DNA of 50,829 bases, taken from contig NZ_QURH01000336.1 in the NCBI RefSeq assembly GCF_003428695.1, positions 1-50,829 on the forward strand, in the 5' to 3' direction. The notes beneath the pieces are model-generated. The model did no database searches, had not been told where the DNA came from, and worked only from the letters and a program-made list of their open reading frames with translations. Numbering within the stretch: position 1 is the first letter of the stretch; every line of letters starts with the position of its first letter. The translations under genes were made by a program, and so were the position numbers. Positions 39,401 through 49,484 of this stretch are shown here, piece by piece. Origin of the DNA: Actinomadura logoneensis. GTDB lineage: Bacteria > Actinomycetota > Actinomycetes > Streptosporangiales > Streptosporangiaceae.

Positions 39401-40549
39401 CTATCGCCGCTGGTCGAGGGCGTAGACGCGGCGGGCGTTGTCCGCGGCGACCATCCCGGCCAGCCGGGACGCGTCCGCGCCCGTCCAGGAGCCCTGGGCG
39501 ACGCCGCCGTCCAGCACCCGGGCGAGCGCGCGCCGGAACAGCACGGCCGCGAGGTGGAAGAACTCCGCGAGGCCGTAGGCGTCGGACGAGTACAGGACCT
39601 TGCCGAAGGGCGCGAGCTCGAGCAGTTCGTTCAGCAGGACCGAGGCCCGGTCGCCGACACCGTGCAGCGCCAGTCCGACGTCCGCGAAAACGTTCGGAAA
39701 GACCTGCGCGAGATATCCCGCGTTGCGGTGGAACGGGTAGTTGTGCAGCAGCATCACCGGCGTGCCCGTCGGCGCCAGCCCGCGCAGCAGCCCGGTGAGC
39801 AGCAGCGGATCACCGCGCGTGAGGTCGGCCTCGGCGTCCCCGTACCCCACATGGAACTGGACGGGAAGCCGCAGGTCGGCGGCGCACCACACCAAAAAGC
39901 CGTGCAGGACGGGGTCGGCGATGCGCAGGTGCTCCGGGCGGCGCCCCTGGGGGTCCCCGCCGGAGCCGCGCAGCAGGCGCTCGACCGCCTTCACCACCTC
40001 GCCGTCCGGCGGACGTTCGCCCGGCAGGTCGAGCCCGGCCCGGTACGCGGCGATCGACTTGACGCCGACCGCGTGCCGCGTGCGCTCGACCAGGGCCTCA
40101 CGGAACCGGTCCGGGAAGGTGTCCGGGCGGTCCAGCTCCGCGGCGACGGACTCGGCGAGCGTTTCCAGCCGCACGATCTCGTGAGGCGTCGCGTCCGCAA
40201 GGCCGCCCAGTTCGCGCGGGGTCAGCAGCGCGTCGAAGTCGAAGCCGGTGTCCACGCAGAGGGAGTCCAGTCCCGCGCCCGCGAGAAAGCGGCGGTTGAC
40301 CTCGGCGAATCCGAGTTCCGCGCGGCGCGCGAGGTACTCCTCGGGTGAGGCGTGCGGCGCCAGGTCGAGGACGGGCGCGCACCACCGCCGGACGGCCAGC
40401 CCGACCCGCGAGTCGAAGAGGCTGCCGCCGAGCGGGCCCGGCCCGTCCGCCTCGGTCATCAGCGCCTCGAACCCGGCCCGGTCGAGGTCGCGGCGCACCA
40501 CCCCGTGGCAGTGGTGGTCGACCAGCGGCGGAATGTCGTCGTGGAGCAC
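39401..40549 (-). CDS. amidohydrolase, FluG N-domain-like
   Basis: 382 residues from GTG 40549 (GGGAGG upstream). Metal-site motif LVDHHCHG at residues 9-16, then LPVQFHVGYGDAEADL and MLLHNYPFHRNAGYLA, VLYSSDAYG: the amidohydrolase_2/FluG-N TIM barrel. Divergent from a glutamine synthetase-like gene, whose fungal homolog is fused to this domain in FluG. The pair probably degrades or forms a gamma-glutamyl or related amide; exact reaction unknown. Confidence 0.9.
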   Translation of the reverse strand: MLHDDIPPLVDHHCHGVVRRDLDRAGFEALMTEADGPGPLGGSLFDSRVGLAVRRWCAPVLDLAPHASPEEYLARRAELGFAEVNRRFLAGAGLDSLCVDTGFDFDALLTPRELGGLADATPHEIVRLETLAESVAAELDRPDTFPDRFREALVERTRHAVGVKSIAAYRAGLDLPGERPPDGEVVKAVERLLRGSGGDPQGRRPEHLRIADPVLHGFLVWCAADLRLPVQFHVGYGDAEADLTRGDPLLLTGLLRGLAPTGTPVMLLHNYPFHRNAGYLAQVFPNVFADVGLALHGVGDRASVLLNELLELAPFGKVLYSSDAYGLAEFFHLAAVLFRRALARVLDGGVAQGSWTGADASRLAGMVAADNARRVYALDQRR

Positions 40550-40704
40550 CGTGCCTCCCTCGTCATACGGTCAGGACGACCTTACGATGCGTAGTTGCGA
40601 CCGTGCGGCACCAGGCATCCGCACCACGCCCGGGCGCCGCGCACACGCGCGTGACGACGCGTCCGCACGGGCGGCCAGAGGTGACCGAGGGATGGGAGCA
40701 GGGC

Positions 40705-42135
40705 GTGGAACGGAACGACGGCGGAGCGGCACGGCGGGCCTTCCAGCCCCTGGACGGCGCGGAGCGGGACCGGCTCGCGGCCCGCGCGGCGCGCCTGGCG
40801 CCCGAACTGCACGACCTCGCCGGGGTCGTGCTGGGCTGGGTCGACACCAGCGGCATCACCCGGGTCAAGACCGTGCCGGTGGCGCGGCTGGAGCACGCGG
40901 CGGCGTGGGGCGTCGGCATGTCCCCGTGCTTCGACGTGTTCCTGCTGGACGACTCGGTCGTGTCCGGGCGCTACTCGGGCGGCCCGGTCGGCGACCTGCG
41001 GCTGCACCCCGACCTCGACCGGCTCGTCCGGCTCGCCGCGCTGCCCGGCTGGGCCTGGGCGCCGGTGACCCGGTACACCCAGGAGGGGACCGTCCACCCG
41101 CTGGACTTCCGGGCCGTGCTCGCCCGGGAGGCCGAACGGCTGGCGGACCTCGGCTGGTCGGTGCGCGCCGCGTTCGAGATCGAGTGGTGCCTGTCGGACG
41201 ACGACGGCGACCGGTTCACCCCGGCGTGCAAGGGCCCCGCGTACGGCATGACGCGGCTCACCGAGCTGTCCGGCTACCTGCGCGACCTGCTCGGCGCGCT
41301 CGACCGGACGGGCGTCTCGGTCGAGCAGCTCCACCCCGAGTACGCGCCCGGCCAGTACGAGCTGTCGGTCGCCGCCGAGGACCCGGTGGGCGCCGCCGAC
41401 ACCGCCGTCCTCGTCCGCGAGACGATCCGCGCCGTCTCGTCCGACCACGGCCTGGTCGCGTCGTTCTCCCCCAAGGTGCTCGCCGACTCGGTCGGCAACG
41501 GCGGGCACGTCCACCTCAGCCTGTGGCGGGACGACCCGGCCGGGGGCCCGGTCAACGCGATGTCGGGCGGGCACGAGCCGTTCGGGCTGACGGCCGAGGG
41601 CGAGGCGTTCGCCGCGGGCGTCCTGGACCGGCTGCCCGCGCTGCTCGCGGTCGGCGCGCCGACCGTCGCCAGCTACCTGCGGCTGATCCCGTCGCACTGG
41701 GCGGGCGCGTACGGCTGCTGGGGGCTGGAGAACCGGGAGGCCGCGCTGCGCCTGGTCCAGGGCGCGCTCGGCGACCGGAGCCGGGCCGCCAACCTCGAGG
41801 TCAAGTGCTTCGACGAGGCCGCGAACCCGTACCTGGCGCTCGCGGCGCTGCTCGCCGCCGGCCGCGCCGGGCTCGCCGCGAAGTCGTCGCTGCCCGAACC
41901 GCTCGCCGTGGACCCGGCGACGCTGTCGGACACCGAGCGCATCCGGCTCGGCATCGCCGCGCTCCCCGAGTCGCTGGAGGAGGCCGTCACCGCGTTCGAG
42001 CGGGACGAGGTGCTCGGCGACGCCCTCGGCCCCGAGATCATCGACACGGTCGCCGCCGTCCGGCGCGGCGAGATCGAGCTGTTCGCCCAGTCGTCCCCCG
42101 AGCAGATCACCGAGGCCACCCGCTGGCGCCACTGA
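40705..42135 (+). CDS. glutamine synthetase-like ligase (FluG C-domain / type I-related)
   Basis: 476 residues from GTG 40705 (GGGAGCAGG upstream; GTG 40681 is also in frame). Catalytic-domain motifs: FEIEWCL (E-x-E metal site), LHPEYAPGQYELSVA, NGGHVHLSLW (glutamate and metal site), SYLRLIPSHWAGAYGCWGLENREAALR and NLEVKCFDEAANPYLALAALL. The N-terminal beta-grasp domain is short and atypical. This class is usually gamma-glutamyl-amine or other amide ligases, not housekeeping GlnA. Expected to work with the divergent amidohydrolase. Confidence 0.9.
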   Translation: MERNDGGAARRAFQPLDGAERDRLAARAARLAPELHDLAGVVLGWVDTSGITRVKTVPVARLEHAAAWGVGMSPCFDVFLLDDSVVSGRYSGGPVGDLRLHPDLDRLVRLAALPGWAWAPVTRYTQEGTVHPLDFRAVLAREAERLADLGWSVRAAFEIEWCLSDDDGDRFTPACKGPAYGMTRLTELSGYLRDLLGALDRTGVSVEQLHPEYAPGQYELSVAAEDPVGAADTAVLVRETIRAVSSDHGLVASFSPKVLADSVGNGGHVHLSLWRDDPAGGPVNAMSGGHEPFGLTAEGEAFAAGVLDRLPALLAVGAPTVASYLRLIPSHWAGAYGCWGLENREAALRLVQGALGDRSRAANLEVKCFDEAANPYLALAALLAAGRAGLAAKSSLPEPLAVDPATLSDTERIRLGIAALPESLEEAVTAFERDEVLGDALGPEIIDTVAAVRRGEIELFAQSSPEQITEATRWRH

Positions 42136-42156
42136 CCCGACCGGTCCGGCCCCGGC

Positions 42157-42201
42157 GACCGCCGTCCGGGCGACCGCCGTCCGGGCGACCGCCGTCCGGG
42201 C
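42157..42201. repeat. exact 15-bp tandem repeat, three units
   Basis: GACCGCCGTCCGGGC is repeated without change at 42157, 42172 and 42187, starting 21 bp after the synthetase-like gene's stop. Confidence 0.92.
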
Positions 42202-42317
42202 GCCCCTCCCGGGCGGCGGCGCGAGCGGGTCGTCCAAGCGGACCGGCTCGGCCGAGGGGACGGGATAATCTCGGTGCCAGCCCGAACCGACACCGCGACA
42301 GGCAGGTCCGCGAGCCC

Positions 42318-42860
42318 ATGAAGATCACCGGATACCGCAGCCACGGCGTCGCCGCCGCGGTCGCGCTGGTGAACGCCGTCACCGTCCCGGAGGGCGACGC
42401 CGGCCCCGACGCGCTGCGCCGCATCCTGCGCGTCAACGGCTTCGTCTGGCAGGACTTCGACCCGGCGACCGCGGACGAGTACCGCGCGTGGGGCCGCGAG
42501 CTGCGCCCCTTCTTCGAGGCGCCCGACCTGCCGTCGGCGGTCGCCGTCCTCAACGCGCTGCTCGACCGGACGCCGACCAACCCGCACCTGTCCGACCACG
42601 ACGGCCTCGGCCTGCACCTGCACCACGCGCCGCCGTCCGCGAAGCTCCCGCTGCGCTTCCGCTCCACGACGCTGATGCACCTGTCCGAGCTTGTCTGCTC
42701 CTACGGCATCGGCCGGACCGGGGTCTGCGCGGCCCCCGACTGCCTCCGCGTCTACGCCGACACGTCCCGCGCGGGCCGCCGCCGCTTCTGCTCCGAGACC
42801 TGCGCCAACCGCACCAACGTCGCCGCCTACCGCGCCCGCCGCCGCTCCCCCACCCCCTGA
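42318..42860 (+). CDS. ABATE / CGNR zinc-finger protein, second copy
   Basis: 180 residues. The N-terminal ABATE-like region includes VALVNAVTVPEGD, and the CGNR-type finger reads GVCAAPDCLRVYADTS and RRRFCSETCANRTNVAAYRARRR, four cysteines. The family's usual CGNR is here CANR. It follows the glutamine synthetase-like gene by 182 bp and may regulate that locus. Paralogous to the gene at 20811 by domain, with low identity. Confidence 0.9.
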   Translation: MKITGYRSHGVAAAVALVNAVTVPEGDAGPDALRRILRVNGFVWQDFDPATADEYRAWGRELRPFFEAPDLPSAVAVLNALLDRTPTNPHLSDHDGLGLHLHHAPPSAKLPLRFRSTTLMHLSELVCSYGIGRTGVCAAPDCLRVYADTSRAGRRRFCSETCANRTNVAAYRARRRSPTP

Positions 42861-43085
42861 CCCGGCGACCCGCTGAGCCCCCAGCGCCGCGCCAATGCGT
42901 CCGTCGCGGGGGCGGCGAAGGCGTACTCCGGCTGCTACCGTGACCGGAAATTCTGGTGGGGAGTACTCACTGAACGAATCATCGTCGCGGGCGGACGCCC
43001 GGCACGCGATCGACAAGCCCTCCTGGCCCACCGCGCGGGCGAACCGTCCACAGGTCGGATTCGCGTACGCCCAAGGGTGACTCCG

Positions 43086-43652
43086 ATGCGTTCGATCATC
43101 GTTCTGGCCGCCGGGGCGCTGCTCCTCGCGGGCGCTTTCGCCGCGGTCGCGTGGTCGCCGGAAGAGCGCCACCCGGCGGCACCGCCGCCACCTGGGGTGA
43201 CCTTCAGCGGGGATGACAACGCCAGCTTGCGGAAGCGCGTTGCGGCCGTCATCGTGCGGTTGCGTCAGCGCGACGCCGCCGGACTCGCCGACTTCGATGT
43301 GGATCCGACGACCCATGAACGGTCGGAGAGCGGTGTGAACGGAGCGGGATGGCTCATCACCCATTTCGCCACCCCTCTCCAAGGGCCCGCGCACGTCGAG
43401 ATCCGCGAGGACGACAACAACGGGATCAACTGGTTCGCCTGCCTCTCCTACGGCCGCGACCGGAGAAAGCTCCGCCTCACCTTCGTCACGTACGGGAAGA
43501 AGGGCGTATGGCCGGACCCCAGCGGAGGGGATGAGTACGCGTTCCCCGTGCACGTCTACGCGGAACTAGCGGGAAGGCCCCCGCGAACACAGAAGGCCGT
43601 AGCCGGACTTTTCTGCAACGACGGCGAGGTACTTCCGCCCGCCCGATGGTGA
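43086..43652 (+). CDS. secreted or membrane-anchored hypothetical protein
   Basis: 188 residues from ATG 43086; GTG 43077 is an alternative. The N-terminus SIIVLAAGALLLAGAFAAVAW is a signal anchor or signal peptide, followed by a Pro-rich linker and a compact domain with GAGWLITHFATPLQGPAHVEIREDD, FACLSYGRDRRKLRLTFVTYG. Two cysteines (CLS and CND) could form a disulfide outside the cell. I do not recognise a family. Confidence 0.75.
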   Translation: MRSIIVLAAGALLLAGAFAAVAWSPEERHPAAPPPPGVTFSGDDNASLRKRVAAVIVRLRQRDAAGLADFDVDPTTHERSESGVNGAGWLITHFATPLQGPAHVEIREDDNNGINWFACLSYGRDRRKLRLTFVTYGKKGVWPDPSGGDEYAFPVHVYAELAGRPPRTQKAVAGLFCNDGEVLPPARW

Positions 43653-43754
43653 CGCCCCGCGGATGACGGCCCGTGGGTCGGCCTTCCCGACCGGACGGAC
43701 CTGCGCTCCGCTCTCGAAACCGCCGACACCACTCCCATCAGCGATGAGTGTTGA

Positions 43755-43796
43755 GCCCCCTGCTCTTCAGCTGTGCCGGGAACCGGCAGGGGCCCT
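43755..43796. terminator. hairpin between hypothetical protein and RecD2 (convergent)
   Basis: CCCCTGC (43757-43763) and GCAGGGG (43786-43792) bracket an inner stem TGCCGG-GAA-CCGGCA. It lies between the two convergent stop codons and may terminate both genes. Confidence 0.5.
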
Positions 43797-43811
43797 TGAG
43801 GGGTGGGCGGG

Positions 43812-46022
43812 TCAGGTGGGGCTGGTGAGGCGGTGGGCGAGGGCGGTGTGGCGGCGGCCTGAGGACGTGGTGCGGACGGCGGCGGCCAGGGCCCGGCGGG
43901 AGCCGGTGAGGACGACGAGTTTCTTGGCCCGGGTGATGGCCGTGTAGAGCAGGTTGCGCTGGAGCATCATCCAGGAACTGGTGGTGAGCGGGATGACGAC
44001 GGCGGGGTACTCGCTGCCCTGGCTGCGGTGGATGGTGATGGCGTAGGCGTGGGCGAGCTCGTCCAGCTCGTCGAAGGAGTAGTCGATGTCCTCGTCCTCG
44101 TCGGTGCGGACGGTGAGGGAGTGGTCCTCCGGGGAGACGGCGGTGACGACGCCGACGGTGCCGTTGAAGACCCCCGCCTCGCCCTTGTCGTAGTTGTTGC
44201 GCAGCTGGGTGACCTTGTCGCCCGGACGGAAGACGCGACCGCCGTAGCGGCGTTCGGGGAGGGTCTCCCGGTGCGGGGTGAGCGCGTCCTGGAGGAGGGC
44301 GTTGAGCGAGCCCGCCCCGGCCGGGCCGCGGTGCATCGGGGTGAGGACCTGGACGTCGCGCCGGGCGTCCAGGCCGAACTTGGCGGGGATGCGGTTGACG
44401 ACGACGTCCACGGTGAGGGCGGCGGTCTCCTCGGACTCCTCGCAGGGGAACAGGAAGAAGTCGGGGTAGCCGCGGGTGTGCGGATGGTCGCCGGCGTTGA
44501 CGCGGTGCGCGTTGACGACGATGCCGGACTGCTGCGCCTGGCGGAAGATCTTGGTGAGCCGGACGCGCGGGACGGCCGTCTCGGCGGCGAGCAGGTCGGC
44601 GAGCACCTCGCCCGCGCCGACGGACGGGAGCTGGTCGACGTCGCCGACCAGCAGCAGGTGCGCCCCCGGCGGGACGGCCTTGACCAGCTTGTTCGCGAGG
44701 ATGAGGTCGACCATCGAGCACTCGTCGACCACCACCAGGTCGGTGTCGAGGGGGTTGTCCTGGTCGAACTTGGCGTCGCCGCCGGGTTGGAGCTGGAGCA
44801 GGCGGTGGATGGTGGCGGCCTCGTGGCCGGTGAGCTCCGCCAGGCGCTTGGCGGCTCGGCCGGTCGGCGCCACCAGGGTGATCTTGGCCTTCTTGGCGGC
44901 GGCGAGCTCGACGACCGAGCGGACGGTGAAGCTCTTGCCGCAGCCCGGGCCGCCGGTGAGGACGGCGACCTTCTCGGTGAGGGCGAGCCGGACGGCCTGC
45001 TCCTGCTCCGGGGCGAGCTCGGTGCCGGTGCGCCCGCGCAGCCAGGCCAGGGCCTTGGCCCAGTCGACGTCGGCGAAGGCGGCGAGGCGGTCGCGGGGAA
45101 CGTTGAGGAGGGTCTGGAGGCCGCGGGCGAGGGACCGTTCGGCGCGGTGGAAGGGCACCAGGTAGACGGCGGGGACGTCGTTCACGCGTTCGCGGACGAC
45201 GCCCTCCTCGGCGGCGAGCTCGTCCAGCGCGGGGACGATGAGCTCGCGGGCGACGCCGAGGATCTTCTCGGCGGCGGTGACGAGGTTGGGTTCGGGCAGG
45301 TAGCAGTGGCCCTGGTCGGCGGCCTCGGACAGGGTGTACTGGAGCCCGGCCTTGATGCGCTCCGGGCTGTCGTGCGGGATGCCGACGGCCTGGGCGATGG
45401 TGTCGGCGGTCTTGAAGCCGATGCCCCACACGTCGGCGGCGAGCCGGTACGGCTCGCGGCGCACGGTGCCGATGGACGCGTCGCCGTACTGCTTGTAGAT
45501 GCGGACGGCCAGCGACGTGGAGACGCCCACGCCCTGCAGGAAGACCATCACCTCCTTGATGGCCTTCTGCTCCTCCCAGGCGGCGGCGATGCGCGCCGTG
45601 CGGCGCCTGCCGAGGCCGCGCACCTCGACCAGGCGCTCGGGCTCCTCCTCGATGACGCGCAGGATGTCGGTGCCGAAGTGGGAGACCATGCGGTCGGCCA
45701 TCACCGGGCCGATGCCCTTGATCATGCCTGAGCCGAGGTAGCGGCGGATGCCCTGGACGGTCGCCGGGAGCACCGTGCTGTAGGAGTCGGCCTCGAACTG
45801 GCGGCCGTACCTGGGGTGGGAGCGCCACCGGCCGGTCATCCGGATGCTCTCGCCCACCTGCGCGCCGAGCAGCGCGCCGACGACGGTGAGCAGGTCGCCG
45901 CCGGACTTCTCGGTGGCGACGCGCGCGACCGTGTACCCGGTGTCCTCGTTGGCGTAGGTGATCCGTTCGAGCACCGCCTCGAGGACCACCGGTTTCGGTG
46001 GGACCGCCGCCTGGTTCGTCAT
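43812..46022 (-). CDS. recD2: RecD2-type ATP-dependent helicase
   Basis: 736 residues from ATG 46022 (an ATG at 46031 is also in frame). OB-like N-terminus, then helix-hairpin-helix repeats (IRRYLGSGMIKGIGPVMADRMV, RLVEVRGLGRRR, VWGIGFKTADTIA), the P-loop LTGGPGCGKS, Walker B VVDECSMVD, QLPSVGAGEVL, and C-terminal motifs ITIHRSQGSEYPAVVIPL and NLLYTAITRAKKL. A 5'-3' SF1B DNA helicase in genome maintenance, acting without RecBC. Length and motifs are normal. Divergent from the M28 peptidase. Confidence 0.95.
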   Translation of the reverse strand: MTNQAAVPPKPVVLEAVLERITYANEDTGYTVARVATEKSGGDLLTVVGALLGAQVGESIRMTGRWRSHPRYGRQFEADSYSTVLPATVQGIRRYLGSGMIKGIGPVMADRMVSHFGTDILRVIEEEPERLVEVRGLGRRRTARIAAAWEEQKAIKEVMVFLQGVGVSTSLAVRIYKQYGDASIGTVRREPYRLAADVWGIGFKTADTIAQAVGIPHDSPERIKAGLQYTLSEAADQGHCYLPEPNLVTAAEKILGVARELIVPALDELAAEEGVVRERVNDVPAVYLVPFHRAERSLARGLQTLLNVPRDRLAAFADVDWAKALAWLRGRTGTELAPEQEQAVRLALTEKVAVLTGGPGCGKSFTVRSVVELAAAKKAKITLVAPTGRAAKRLAELTGHEAATIHRLLQLQPGGDAKFDQDNPLDTDLVVVDECSMVDLILANKLVKAVPPGAHLLLVGDVDQLPSVGAGEVLADLLAAETAVPRVRLTKIFRQAQQSGIVVNAHRVNAGDHPHTRGYPDFFLFPCEESEETAALTVDVVVNRIPAKFGLDARRDVQVLTPMHRGPAGAGSLNALLQDALTPHRETLPERRYGGRVFRPGDKVTQLRNNYDKGEAGVFNGTVGVVTAVSPEDHSLTVRTDEDEDIDYSFDELDELAHAYAITIHRSQGSEYPAVVIPLTTSSWMMLQRNLLYTAITRAKKLVVLTGSRRALAAAVRTTSSGRRHTALAHRLTSPT

Positions 46023-46186
46023 GGATCTCATCCTCGCGGACGGTCCGCCGCCATCGAAACCGAGCCCGGTTCTGTGGATGACGCCGCGGGCCGCCGTGGC
46101 CGCTTCCGGCGAGCGCGCTGGATCTTCCGGGGCGCGCGACGTACGGTCCGGGCGCACCCGTACCACGAGTACCGGAGGTATCGCAG

Positions 46187-48286
46187 GTGTTCCGCTCCCG
46201 AACCCTGGCTCTCGCGCTGGGCCTGTTCACCGCCGTCCCGCTCGTCGCCGCCGCCCCGGCCGCGGGCCGCTCCCCCGCCCCCGTCCCCGGATTCACCGCC
46301 AGGTCGTCGGCCTGGCAGCGCGCGTACGAGAGGGCGTTCAGCGCGATCCCGTCCGCCGCCGAGGCCCGCCGGCTCGACGCCGAACTCGCGCGCGAACCCG
46401 CGCTCGCCGGGACGACCGGCGACTGGCACCGGGTCCAGCGCATCGTCCGTGAGCTGCGTTCCTACGGGCTGAAGCCCGAGGTGAAGACGTACTACACGTA
46501 CGTGTCGCGGCCCAAGCGCGTGAGCGTGGAGATGACCGCGCCGCAGCGACGCGTCCTGCCGGTCAAGGAGAAGAAGCAGCCCTGGCAGAAGTACTACGAC
46601 GACGTCATCCCCGGCTACAACGGCCTGTCTCCGTCCGGGAACGTCGAAGGCGAGGTCGTCTACGCCAACTACGGGCGTCCCGAGGACTTCGCCCTGCTCG
46701 CGAAGAACGGGATCTCCCTCAAGGGGAAGATCGCGCTCGTCCGCTACGGGCAGGTGTTCCGCGGTGTGAAACCGCGCCAGGCCGCCAAGGCGGGCGCCAA
46801 GGCCGTCATCATCTATTCCGACCCCGCCAACGACGGGTTCACCCGGGGGCCGGTCTACCCGCAGGGGCCCTGGCGCGCGTCCGACGGCATCCAGCGCGGC
46901 AGCGTGGGCCAGATGATGTACGCCGCGGGCGACCCGCTCACACCGGGATGGCCTTCGACGCGTAACGCGCCCAGGCTGAAGCCGTCCCAGGCACCGGAAC
47001 TCCAGGGGCTCGTCCCGACGACACCGATCTCCTACGGCGCGGCCGAGCCGCTCCTGCGCGCGCTCAACGGAGCCCAGGTTCCCAAGGAGTGGCAGGGCGG
47101 GTTGCCCTTCCCCTACCGGTTCGGGCCCGGCGGCACGCGCGTCCACCTGGATCTGCAAAGCACCTATGTCACCACGCCAATCTGGGACGTGACCGTGCGC
47201 ATCCCCGGCGCGAAGCGTCCCGACCAGCAGGTCGTCCTGGGCGGCCACCACGACGCGTGGGCGTACGGGTCACTGGACAACATGTCCGGCACCGAGAACG
47301 TGCTGCAGGTGGGCCGCGCCCTCGGACGGCTGCTGAAGCGCGGCTGGCGCCCCGACCGGACGATCGTCCTCGCCACCTGGGACGGCGAGGAGTACGGCAT
47401 CTACGGCAGCACCGAGTACGCCGAAGCGCACGAGAGGCAACTGCGCGGCACGGTCGCCTACGTGAACATGGACATCGCCGCCGGATCGCGGTTCGGCCCG
47501 TCGGCGACGCCCGCGCTCGACCAGAGCGTCATCGACGCGTCCAAGGAGGTCCGCTGGCCGGGCACCGGCGGAACGCTCTACGACGCCTGGAAGAAGCAGA
47601 ACAACGGCAGGACCCCGATCGACCGCATCGGCGGCGGCTCCGACTTCCAGCCGTTCTTCCAGCGGTACGGCGTCCCGGCCATGGACCTCGGCGCGAGCAG
47701 TCCCGGGGCGTCCGGCAACTACCACTGCACCTGCGACGACTTCTACTCCACCGAGCGCTTCGGCGACCCCACCTGGGAGTACCACGCGGCCATGTCCCGG
47801 CTCGCAGGCATCGCGACCCTGCGCCTGGCCAACGCCGACGTCATCGCCATGCGGTACCAGCCCTACGCCGCCGAGACCGTGGGCTACCTCAACGACTTCA
47901 CCTCCGAGCAGCGCCAGAAGCTCGGCCAGGTCAAGGTCGATGTCTCGCGTGACGTCGAGCAGGCGCGGGCGTGGGAGCAGGCGGCCGGGTCGCTCCAGGC
48001 CAGGGCCGACGCGGCGTTGGCCAAGGGCGACACCAGGACGTTCCGCTCCCTCAACGACCGCCTCATGCGCACGGAACGGGACCTTCTCACCAACGCCGGG
48101 CTTCCGGCGCGGCCCTGGTACCGCCACCAGATCTACGCGCCCGGCCTGGACACCGGATACGCCACCCAGCGGCTCCCCGCCCTGCACGATGCGCTGTTCC
48201 TGCAGAACGACCCGGCCACCGCGCGCGCGTACGAGGCACGCCTCTACGCCGCCCTCCGAGCCGCGACCAGAACCCTGAGCCTGTGA
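46187..48286 (+). CDS. secreted M28 metallopeptidase (glutamate carboxypeptidase II-like)
   Basis: 699 residues from GTG 46187, with GGAGG 9 nt upstream. Signal peptide [22 protein letters not shown] protease-associated segment (about 150-280) splits the peptidase domain. Zinc ligands: [20 protein letters not shown] with catalytic Glu, NMDIA, and [11 protein letters not shown] near the end of the catalytic domain. The C-terminal 150 residues resemble the transferrin-receptor-like dimerisation domain. It should release C-terminal amino acids, such as glutamate, outside the cell. Its stop is 31 bp before the aldose epimerase start; the end sequence is duplicated there. Confidence 0.92.
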   Translation: MFRSRTLALALGLFTAVPLVAAAPAAGRSPAPVPGFTARSSAWQRAYERAFSAIPSAAEARRLDAELAREPALAGTTGDWHRVQRIVRELRSYGLKPEVKTYYTYVSRPKRVSVEMTAPQRRVLPVKEKKQPWQKYYDDVIPGYNGLSPSGNVEGEVVYANYGRPEDFALLAKNGISLKGKIALVRYGQVFRGVKPRQAAKAGAKAVIIYSDPANDGFTRGPVYPQGPWRASDGIQRGSVGQMMYAAGDPLTPGWPSTRNAPRLKPSQAPELQGLVPTTPISYGAAEPLLRALNGAQVPKEWQGGLPFPYRFGPGGTRVHLDLQSTYVTTPIWDVTVRIPGAKRPDQQVVLGGHHDAWAYGSLDNMSGTENVLQVGRALGRLLKRGWRPDRTIVLATWDGEEYGIYGSTEYAEAHERQLRGTVAYVNMDIAAGSRFGPSATPALDQSVIDASKEVRWPGTGGTLYDAWKKQNNGRTPIDRIGGGSDFQPFFQRYGVPAMDLGASSPGASGNYHCTCDDFYSTERFGDPTWEYHAAMSRLAGIATLRLANADVIAMRYQPYAAETVGYLNDFTSEQRQKLGQVKVDVSRDVEQARAWEQAAGSLQARADAALAKGDTRTFRSLNDRLMRTERDLLTNAGLPARPWYRHQIYAPGLDTGYATQRLPALHDALFLQNDPATARAYEARLYAALRAATRTLSL

Positions 48287-48314
48287 GAACCCGAACCCTG
48301 AGCATGTGAGGACG
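48271..48314. repeat. tandem duplication of the M28 stop region
   Basis: GAACCCTGAGCCTGTGAGAAC (from 48271) and GAACCCTGAGCATGTGAGGAC (from 48293) are adjacent copies about 22 bp apart differing at two positions. The first contains the M28 stop codon; the second repeats it and supplies the GTGAGGA ribosome site of the next gene. Confidence 0.8.
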
Positions 48315-48317
48315 ACC

Positions 48318-49475
48318 ATGAAGTCTTTGCACGCAGCCGGAAACGCCGTCCTGCTGGCCGCCGCCGCCCTTCTCGTGGCCGCGCCCGCCGACGCCGCGCA
48401 GGGGCCGTCCATCGGCAAGGAGTCCTTCGGCAAGCTCGCCGACGGCACCCGGGTGGACCGGTACACCCTGCGCAACGCGCACGGGATGCGCGTACGCATC
48501 CTCACCTACGGCGGCATCATCCAGATGCTGGACGTCCCCGACCGCAAAGGGCGCGAGGCCAACGTCGCCTTGGGCTTCGCCACCCTGAAGGACTACGTCG
48601 ACAAGAACGGCGGCCCGTACTTCGGCGCTCTCATCGGACGCTATGCCAACCGCATAGCCAAGGGACGCTTCACCCTGGACGGGAAGACCTACCGGCTGCC
48701 CGTCAACAACGGCCCCAACAGCCTGCACGGCGGCATCAAGGGGTTCAACACGAAGGTCTGGAAGGCCACGGTCGTCAGGGGCAGGGGCACGGTCGGCCTG
48801 CGGCTCACCTATGTCAGCAAGGCCGGCGAAGAGGGCTACCCCGGGACGCTCACCACGTCCGTGACGTACACGCTCGGAACCGCCAACCGGCTCCGCCTGG
48901 ACTACCGGGCCACGACCGACAAGGCCACCATCGTCAACCTGACGAACCACTCCTACTTCAACCTGGCCGGGGAGGGCACGGGCGACGCCTACGGGCATCT
49001 GCTCCAGGTCAACGCCTCCCGGTACACCCCCACCGACAGCACCCAGATCCCCACCGGGAAGCTGGCGCCGGTCAAGGGCACGCCGTTCGACTTCACCCGT
49101 CCCCACACCATCGGCGAGCGCATCCGCGCCAACGATCCGCAGCTCCTGGTCGGGCACGGCTACGACCACAACTTCGTGCTGAACCAGCGCCGGCCCGGCG
49201 AACCGGTGCTCGCCGCCACGGTGACCGAGCCGCGCTCCGGCCGCGTCCTGCGACTCAGCACCACGCAGCCGGGCGTCCAGCTCTACACCGGCAACTACCT
49301 GGACGGCTCCCTGATCGGGACGAGCGGCCACGCTTATCGCCAGGGCGACGCCTTCGCGCTCGAAACGCAGCATTTCCCCGACTCCCCCAACCACCCGAAC
49401 TTCCCCTCGACCGTTCTGCGCCCCGGCCAGGTGTTCACCTCGACGACCACCTACGCCTTCTCGACCACCCGCTGA
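48318..49475 (+). CDS. secreted aldose 1-epimerase (galactose mutarotase)
   Basis: 385 residues from ATG 48318 (GAGGACG upstream). Signal [20 protein letters not shown]. Mutarotase motifs: [52 protein letters not shown] with the catalytic His, GYDHNFVL, and [17 protein letters not shown] with the catalytic Glu region. Interconverts alpha and beta anomers; extracellular copies are common in actinomycetes. Closely spaced after the M28 gene and probably co-transcribed. Confidence 0.93.
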   Translation: MKSLHAAGNAVLLAAAALLVAAPADAAQGPSIGKESFGKLADGTRVDRYTLRNAHGMRVRILTYGGIIQMLDVPDRKGREANVALGFATLKDYVDKNGGPYFGALIGRYANRIAKGRFTLDGKTYRLPVNNGPNSLHGGIKGFNTKVWKATVVRGRGTVGLRLTYVSKAGEEGYPGTLTTSVTYTLGTANRLRLDYRATTDKATIVNLTNHSYFNLAGEGTGDAYGHLLQVNASRYTPTDSTQIPTGKLAPVKGTPFDFTRPHTIGERIRANDPQLLVGHGYDHNFVLNQRRPGEPVLAATVTEPRSGRVLRLSTTQPGVQLYTGNYLDGSLIGTSGHAYRQGDAFALETQHFPDSPNHPNFPSTVLRPGQVFTSTTTYAFSTTR

Positions 49476-49484
49476 TCCTTACAT

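Noticed and set aside
40248..42860. 870-residue forward frame across the synthetase-like gene
   Set aside because: Only its last 180 residues (the ABATE/CGNR gene) show real motifs; the rest is an out-of-frame shadow.
42895..43080. 61-codon ORF before the secreted hypothetical gene
   Set aside because: No ribosome site, no homology-like feature, composition unlike coding; probably leader DNA of gene 43086.
43738..46443. 901-residue reverse frame in the RecD2 region
   Set aside because: A second frame of the RecD2 gene; RecD2 motifs are all in the frame I annotated.
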